Shown here one piece after another: positions 57,120 through 64,000 of a DNA stretch of 64,000 nt; position 1 is the stretch's first letter; each line of letters opens with the position of its first letter. The notes beneath the pieces are model-generated. The model worked only from the letters and a program-made list of their open reading frames with translations, had not been told where the DNA came from and searched no databases. Made by a program: the position numbers and the translations under genes. The stretch is from Loripinus fragilis (lineage: Eukaryota; Mollusca; Bivalvia; Lucinida; Lucinidae): contig OZ026530.1 in NCBI GenBank assembly GCA_964019695.1, positions 32,718,690-32,782,689 of the forward strand, given 5' to 3'.

Positions 57120-57700
57120 AATTTCAAAATCTGACCTTTTGACCTGACCCAGAGGCTAGGGTTGTGTGTAAAGTCAAAGCTTATAGTTCTATGTTAGTAT
57201 ATACTTCTTTTATTATAATTTGATATGCAACATGACTACGTTCAGAGTTTATTTTTTTACCTTTTAACCAGACCCAAAGGTTAAGGATATGTGTAAGGAC
57301 AGAATATGTGCTTGTATGATGCTCTAACCTCAATTCCCTTTAATTTGATATGCAGCATGACTACGTGCAGAAAAATGTTTTTAACTTTTGACCTCACCCT
57401 TAACCCGAGGGTGTGTGTAAGAGCAGAATATGTGCTCGCATGATGCTCTAACTTCCATTCCTTTAATTTGTAATTCGTCATGACTACTTCAGGAAAGAAA
57501 ATATTTGACATTTTGAACCCATCTGGGGGTAAAGGGTATGTATGTAAGGACAGAATATGTTCTTGCTTGGTGCTGCCATTAATTGGGTATGCAGCATGAC
57601 TACTTTCAGTAAAAATAGGTTTTAACCTTTTTAGCACATTTCCAGGGTCGAGGGTCTGCATAGGGACAGAATATGTGCTTGCATATTGCTGCATTCATCA
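57120..57700 (+). repeat. Tandem repeat, about 110-120-bp units
   Basis: Four to five units with TTTGATATGCAGCATGACTAC, TTTTGACC...CCC and GGACAGAATATGTGCTTGC. Confidence 0.65.
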
Positions 57701-57889
57701 TTTCCTATCGACCATTGACCCCGCTTAGGGGTCATGGGGTGGGTTTCAGTTTTAATTACTGTCATACTTATCTACAGGCCATGGTAAATCATGGCTTACA
57801 GTGAGAAGTTGTCAGATATATAGCTCCGGGGTTTAACGTTAAGTTTATTACACAAATAAAGCCAAAAATAGCTTTTGTATTAGCATAAA

Positions 57890-58620
57890 ACTAAGCCAAT
57901 AAATGCCATGACTCAGTTAAAAGTTTGCAATTAACCTCCAAATTCGAACCTGACTAGTATTTTATGACGCATATTACCCTTCTCCAAACTTCGAATGAAA
58001 GTGTTGTATCTCTTCAAAAGCTATTGATTGGAAACCACAATTTAGCCATAAATCTTAGTATTTAAAGGGTCATAACTCAATCAAAATTTTGCGGATTACC
58101 CATATTTTCAAATTAACCTGTATTTAATAATGCCTGACCCTTATTTAAAGTTTGAATGAAATGGATGCATCCCTTTAAAAGTTATGGATCAGAAACCAAC
58201 AGTATGACGACGAAGGGCGACAATTGAAACATGATCCCTATGTGTCGATCATGCTTCGCATGACCTGCAAATTTGAATTTGACATGCATTTTATGATGCT
58301 TTACCCTTCTATAAACTTTGAATGCAATTGTTGCATACCATCAAAAGTCAACATATAAGTATAACCTCATCAAAATTTTGCAAATGACCTCCAAATTCAA
58401 ACAGGACCAGTATGTAAAGATGTTCTTCTCTTCAGCAAGTTTTAAATGAAATTGAATTTCTTCAGAATTTATTGATCGAAAACCAAAAATGTGACGCCAC
58501 GTGCACAGACGCCAACGACTACATCGACGACGACCTTGACAACGATGCTGGCGACCATACCGATAGTCATCATCCCTATATGTCGACCATGCTTTCCATG
58601 AAACACAAATATAAGGTCTG
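57890..58620 (+). repeat. Bivalve-type repeat with three internal units
   Basis: Units carry 'AACCTCCAAATTCGAACCTG', 'TTTTATGAxGCxTxACCCTTCT' and 'ATTGATxGxAAACCA'. It ends in GACGACGAC-type and 'CATCATCCCTATATGTCGACC' sequence. Between it and 59060 lies a 16-base C run (58753-58768) and no gene. Confidence 0.5.
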
Positions 58621-59059
58621 TAGGTCTGCCTAGGAATAAGCATTTTGATCGCCTCGTAAATGTTGGACCGCCCCCACCCTTGAACTAGTTTTCCCTGAAA
58701 TAAATCATTGGACCCCTTTGTCAAATAATTTTAGCACTTAAATCACCTCCAACCCCCCCCCCCCCCCCACAACGAAAATTCTTGGATCTTTGCATGTTTT
58801 GCAGCAGAAAAATCACATTTTGTTTCCAGGCAGCAGGTGATTCCAATAACGTTTGTTGTGATTTCAGACATACCGTTACTAATTTGCTTACGTAAAGTTA
58901 GCTTTGAATAAGTAATTGTCATTTAATTGAACAGCTACATGCCTTCATGATATAAACTTAATGCTTTTAAATGTTTACTTGACCTACTAAGGACAATCAG
59001 GAATAGTTTTTTTTTCTGCTGGTTTATGACTGCCAGTATTGCGCAGCCCTAGGGTCTGC

Positions 59060-59300
59060 ATTATAATAGTGGGGACGATGTTCTAGTGGTAAGACTCAGG
59101 ACTCTGGATTGAGGGGTCCGGGTTCGAATCCTGCCCGGACTTTCGGAATTTTTTAGCAGAAAATTCGTCCCATGTTTGCTCCTCTTCACCCAAGTGTATA
59201 AATGGGTACCCTGATAGGACAGTACGTGTTTGTTCAAGCCTGCTATTCCATAAGCGCGGTATCTCAATGTACGCTCCTTGAAAATGGGAGAAAAAATAGT
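59060..59300 (+). mobile_element. tRNA-derived SINE of a second type
   Basis: GATGTTCTAGTGGTAAGACT (box A region) and GGGTTCGAATCCTGCC (box B) lie about 55 bp apart, followed by a body with CACCCAAGTGTATAAATGGG. The would-be acceptor and T stems mismatch, so a functional tRNA is unlikely. Confidence 0.6.
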
Positions 59301-59379
59301 TTCCCTAGGGAGACTTGCCTGTAGGTTTCACAAGGTAGCCCAATGATCAGGGGGAGTTGTGTTTAAGGGTGGCTGAATG

Positions 59380-60090
59380 ACTCACGAGCTTAAAGTTTCC
59401 CTGGAAAATTGGCATTAAACTTTTTATAATATTTATGTGAGTCTGCCTGTCTGTCCGTTAGTAAAATGCTCATAATTCGTGAACCAATTGGCATATTTTG
59501 AATACATTATGCATCGAAATGCATGTCTACGTCATCTAACCACTAACTTGTGTAACATTTTTCAAACCACTTATCAGAGTTGAAAACAATTTGGCAGGAG
59601 CGTTCACTTGGCGATATCCTGCAAATAGCTAAAATGATTTTAATCCATCAAAAACCTGGCAGTCAGGGGATTGGGTCAGTTTCCCTTATGTTCCTTCATT
59701 TATATAAGGACCTTAACTTAAATGGTGGTAATGATTACAGTCTGACATAATTTCTCCGTCAAAAAAACGTGGTCGCTAGGGTGCATGGCCAGTTTCCTGT
59801 ATTTTTAACGGACCTTAAACCATCTTTTTATCTGGAACCATCAGAATCAAAACAATTTGGCATTAAAAATTGCTAGGTGACCCTCTACAAAAATAGTTTA
59901 AATGAATTAGATATGTCAAAAATCATTACTGCCAGGGGGCTTTTCTTATCATGGTCAGGAAAATTGTAAACATCGTCTCCTCTGAAACCACTCAGCAGAA
60001 TTCAAAACAGTTTGTCAGAGAAGGGCATAGAATGACTTTCTACAAATATAGCTAAAACAAATTTGATCTATTAATCACCCAAAACGTAAA
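59380..60090 (+). repeat. Degenerate repeat module, three to four units
   Basis: 'AACCACTxAxCAGAxTxxAAACAxTTTGxCA' and 'GCTAAAATGATTTxATCxATxAAxAACC' recur at about 59565, 59830 and 59985. Confidence 0.4.
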
Positions 60091-60879
60091 CCTGATTTAA
60101 CTATGCTGGACGCACGAACATATTTAGTGCCTCTTTAATTTATATTTCAAATGTTATATGCGTTGTATATTATATGCTCACTCCTAGTTTTTTTAATGTA
60201 TTGCAACGTCTCAATAGTAAGTGATACAATTTGATGATATGACTTATAAAGTGAAAAGGCAATTTGAAATTTCCTTCAATAATAAATCAGCTTGGACAAG
60301 TGATTTAGGTATAAGGTGCATGAAAAAGTAAGTATAACATACAACAGTTACCTTCGGTATTTTGCTGATGATCATTGTTGTTCAATATTGAAAACACACT
60401 AGAGTCTATACTTGTGCTTATACTTCTATAACTGTGAAAATAAAGCAGATATAAACATAATTCAGTAGGTTCAATTATGGGGTTATTGTACAAATATTTT
60501 TGAATAGTATGTGGAATTAGGATATCGAATAAAATGAGCTTGGAAAACAACCAGCGCACATGGTGAGTTATCTACCAAAACAAAAATCATTCCTGATTGA
60601 CATACTTTTCATATCTTACTAGTATTTATATAATATACATTCAAGTAATAATTCTATTTAAAAATATAAAGAAAAAAATCACATTATTTCACAATTCACG
60701 ATTGTAATACATTGACATTTACATGCAAATGAAGAAAATCTCGTGACTTTGTTTCATGTCAAGCGCTAATGCAATTGTGAGTATTATTTTCTACCATTTT
60801 TTATACATGTGTATATTGAAAATAAAAGTTCTGGAAGAATCATATCATCACTAGTGTGATATCAAAAAAGCATTATGTA

Positions 60880-61345
60880 ATCTTTAAATAAGCATCTTCT
60901 GATTGATATAGACACATATCCGCTTGAGCTGATATATAGAAGATCTTACATGAGTGTTCATGTTTTATTGAATTTATTAAACGAGTTGGCGAAAAGAGAT
61001 AAAAATGCGAGGCTTGCCAAGCATTTTATCTCTTTTTCTTACGAGATTAATAAATTTAATAATACAGGAGCACTAATGTTAGATTCAATTTATCATATGC
61101 AATTAAGATAACTTTGAAATCTCATTTCTGACGTAACACGTTATAACTTTGTCATTATATACGCAACGTTGTTATGGACGTCATATTGTTTCCCAAACAT
61201 CTGTAAATCACTAGTGGTTTATGATTATTGCATGCCGTTATTTCACTCCCAGACGCGACGTCATGTGATAAAAGGCTTTATTATATAACCTATAAATAGA
61301 CATCTTTTGATTGGCCCAGATGTCTATCCACTCAGGTCCATAAAA
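60880..61345. repeat. Palindrome flanked by direct repeats
   Basis: Arms around 'GAGATAAAAATG...CATTTTATCTC' and 'TTGAATTTATTAAACGAG...GAGATTAATAAATTTAA' (60950-61085) surround CGAGGCTTGCCAAGC. 'AATAxxCATCTTxTGATTG' occurs on both sides (about 60892 and 61290). Confidence 0.5.
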
Positions 61346-61940
61346 CTACATATCACATGGGCTGCTGGTTTTTCCCATTCAATATCAGTTACTAAAAATA
61401 GACTTCATAGAAACATTTCATAACAGGTGTGCTTTCAATATGAAACTTGCATGATTTGCTGTAAATAAAATTCAGTGAGTGACAGCAGTATGAAATTCAC
61501 AAAGATTTGGTGTTTCATCATATACATGACATTCAGACGTTGCTGTTGAATATAGTAATTAGCAGAACTCTTAAATGAACTAATGAATTCTTCCTTCTGG
61601 ATTGATGCAATAAACTTGGAATGGGTCCTTGTATAATTCAAGGGGTCACAGGTTTTAATTTCTAAACAAAATTGCAGTTTTCCCTGAAGATCATTTTTGT
61701 CTTAGCAAACAGTGTAGACCCTGATGAAATGCCACATTATGCAGCATTTAATCCGGATCTTCTCTGTCTGCAGTTGTTATTACAATTAAAGTATGCATTC
61801 ATTCCTCTTTTAACTGAATGAAATCAGTAAGTCATCCTGTAAAAAAAAGGAAATTCAAGACTGTCCAAGACATAGTTCATAGCCATGATTTTGTTGTTGT
61901 TGTTGCTTTTTTGTTTTAATAGAGAAATTATATAATAAAA

Positions 61941-62081
61941 CAATTGTTGACTATTGAGGCATTGGACATGGTGTGATATCGACCTGAGAATACCAATATT
62001 GACATCGGCTCCGCCTCGGTCAATATTGGTACTCTCAGGTCGATATCACATCATGTCCAATGCCTCAATAGTCAATAATTG
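61941..62081. repeat. 141-bp near-perfect palindrome
   Basis: Arms of about 60 bp: TTGACTATTGAGGCATTGGA against TCCAATGCCTCAATAGTCAA, and GTGATATCGACCTGAGA against TCTCAGGTCGATATCAC. Loop is rich in CGGCTCCGCCTCGG. Confidence 0.75.
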
Positions 62082-62363
62082 TATAATGTCGCATGGCTTT
62101 GGGTTTTCTGCAAAGGAATCATCAATAACATGTGATATCTGCATGAAACTTGCCTGATTTTTGGTAAATTTAATAACGAGTGGCACCATCATAAAAATTA
62201 CTTGATAGGCTGTGTCATCACATATAGCTGCTTTCTAAAATATTTATAGAACGCGATTTTTGTCATAATTATTTACATAAACCCTACTGAAATGACTAGA
62301 CAATTGCTAAGTTAAGCATTTAATAAATGTCGTCTATATATTAACAGGAATGAACAAAAACGT

Positions 62364-63385
62364 AACTAGAACGCGCAGTCAATGGGGCGCCATCGCAAAT
62401 CCCCACGCTAAAGTTTTTGACCCCCAGCCCCCAAAGTCCCACCCCTGGCGCATGATTCCGACAACAGAATGAAAATTCTGTTCAATATGTTTCTATCTTT
62501 TATTTGTGACAACACACGCAAAGTTTGGTATATAATGAAATTGACATGGTAACCAAAATTTAATAATATTTGACCTTTTGACCTCACCCCAAGGTCACCA
62601 GTTTGACCCTAGGATGAAAATTTTACTTGCAGTTTGTTCTGCTCGTAATACCCGTCGATTTGATATGCCATATGACCATTTTTGTAAAAAAAAATTTGAC
62701 CCCCCCCCCTGGGCACCCCCAGACCCCAAAGTCCCACCCCTGGGGCATGACCAAGGTGACAGAATGACAATCCCGTCTGATATGTTTTGTATCTTTCATT
62801 TGTACAACACACACATAGTTTGGTATAAAAATCTTTGAAATTGACATGTTAACTGAAATTTAATGATATTTGACCTTTTGACCTCACCCCAAGGTCACCA
62901 GTTTGACTCTAGGATAAAAAATCTACTTGCATTCTGTTCTGCTCGTCATCCCCGTCGATTTGATATGCCACATGACAATGTTTGAAAAAAATTTTTTTGA
63001 CCCCTTCGGCACCCCAGCGCCCCAAAGTCCCACCCCTGGGGCATGATCCAGGCACCAGAATTAAAATCCCATCTGATATGTTTTGTGTCTTTTATTTGTG
63101 AGAACACACACAATGTTTGGTATAAAATTCTTTGAAATTGACTTTGTAATTAAAATTAAATGATATTTGACCTTTTGACCCATCCCCAGGGCCTCAGGGG
63201 GCGGGGCCAAAAAATTTGCTGTTGCACGCCTTATTCATGTGAGTAACTTACAGACCAAATTTGGTTGAATTTCGTCTAACCATTTAGGAGGAGATAGCAT
63301 AACGGACAGACAGATGGACGGACGGACGGACAGAGAGACAGAGGCGATAACAATATCCCCTTCGCTTTTTTCAAAATGCGTGGGG
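62364..63385 (+). repeat. Bivalve-type repeat with TGACCT/AAGGTCA motifs, copy 2
   Basis: Three tandem units of about 300 bp with CAGTCAATGGGGCGCCAT at the start, GGGGCATGA-, TTTGACCTTTTGACCTCACC and CCAAGGTCACCAGTTTGAC in each. It ends with a GGACGGACGGACGGACAGA run and TGCGTGGGGATAAC. ORFs at 62578-62847 are by-products. Confidence 0.7.
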
Positions 63386-64000
63386 ATAACTAGGCAACCA
63401 ACGTCTATATGCAACGTCGTAACGTCATAACGTTAGACTTGTAATGGATATTACATATCTCCCTTGTTTTCAAATAGTTTTTCCAATTGCAAAGTTTCTA
63501 TTCTGAACTTTCATGTTGTTTAAAGGGTGACGTGCATTAAGGGGCGAATTTGGCCCCCTCATGAGCCAAAACCTGAAAATTGCCTTTCACCAATTTCACC
63601 CAATCGGTTTATTAGAAGAATGGTCCAAGTGTAAAATTCTGGCATTTATTTTACTTTTTCAGTTGCTATGGCAACAAAAATGGCCAACGAGATAAGCTTA
63701 AAATAGAGAAATTGTCATTTGAGCCAAATTTAAGGCCTTTTCAGACCGTTTTTTTAAGAATTCGATATCAGCACAAGCGAATACCAAAAAACCTTTTAAT
63801 ATATTGTGTGCCGTGATAATTTGCACTCTCTGTTAAAATATCTTTGTGGTATTTGCTTGTGCTCTATGTTAATTTCTCTGTCAAATATCTAAAATTTGCT
63901 CCAAAATGGTCACTTTCCTAATTTCAGCCTATTTTGGCAGCAATTCCTATTACCATAGCAACGGTAAAAATCGAACCATTCCCAGACTTTTATATTTGGG
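63386..64000. other. Unannotated sequence with GTTGC-ATGGCAAC motifs
   Basis: No gene recognised. GTTGCTATGGCAAC at 63662-63675 and ACCATAGCAAC at 63952-63962 resemble the motifs in the mariner-like element. Confidence 0.4.

Noticed and set aside
59060..59145. Possible tRNA gene
   Set aside because: A and B boxes are good, but acceptor and T stems mismatch and a SINE body follows.

Overview
The window looks like nuclear DNA of an invertebrate animal, most likely a bivalve mollusc. It is AT-rich and has short exons separated by introns of up to about 12 kb. It is crowded with SINEs, LINE remnants, fold-back and TIR elements, and the repeat modules with tails such as 'GGACGGACGG' that are familiar from bivalve genomes. 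The class assignment is an inference; no species marker is visible.

Two protein genes can be supported, and they converge. (1) On the + strand, 6384-20663, three phase-0 exons encode a complete 502-residue voltage-gated potassium channel of the Kv3/Shaw type. It has a T1 domain with a zinc site, S1-S6, and a TVGYGDMYP filter, but the usual PVP gate motif in S6 reads TVP. (2) On the - strand, four exons (50601-50756, 49193-49321, 36749-36869, 24101-24227) join in frame and encode the C-terminal membrane part of a chitin synthase. Its catalytic exons must lie beyond position 50756 and probably outside the window. A decayed second copy of the third exon lies at about 37020-37160. The two stop codons are 3.4 kb apart.

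Layout. 1-6383: upstream region of the channel gene, filled with small palindromic elements. 6384-20663: channel gene; intron 1 (11.4 kb) holds a 900-bp fold-back element, 100 perfect CTAT repeats, a 2.1-kb TIR element and several MITEs and SINEs. 20664-24100: intergenic, with a trio of hairpin elements. 24101-36748: last chitin synthase intron, with a degenerate tandem array, a Tc1-like element, a 5'-truncated CR1/Jockey-type LINE and a mariner-like element. 36870-49192: next intron, with a 4.8-kb element that has perfect 31-bp TIRs and a 4-bp target duplication, an L1-type LINE tail and a 1.06-kb TIR element. 50757-64000: further intron or upstream sequence, made mostly of repeats including a 3.6-unit tandem array of about 872 bp.

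The two genes have no evident joint function: one sets membrane excitability, and the other makes chitin, which in molluscs is used in shell, radula and gut matrices. No bacterial-type operon, CRISPR array, rRNA or convincing functional tRNA gene was seen. All repeat-family and boundary calls were made by eye.
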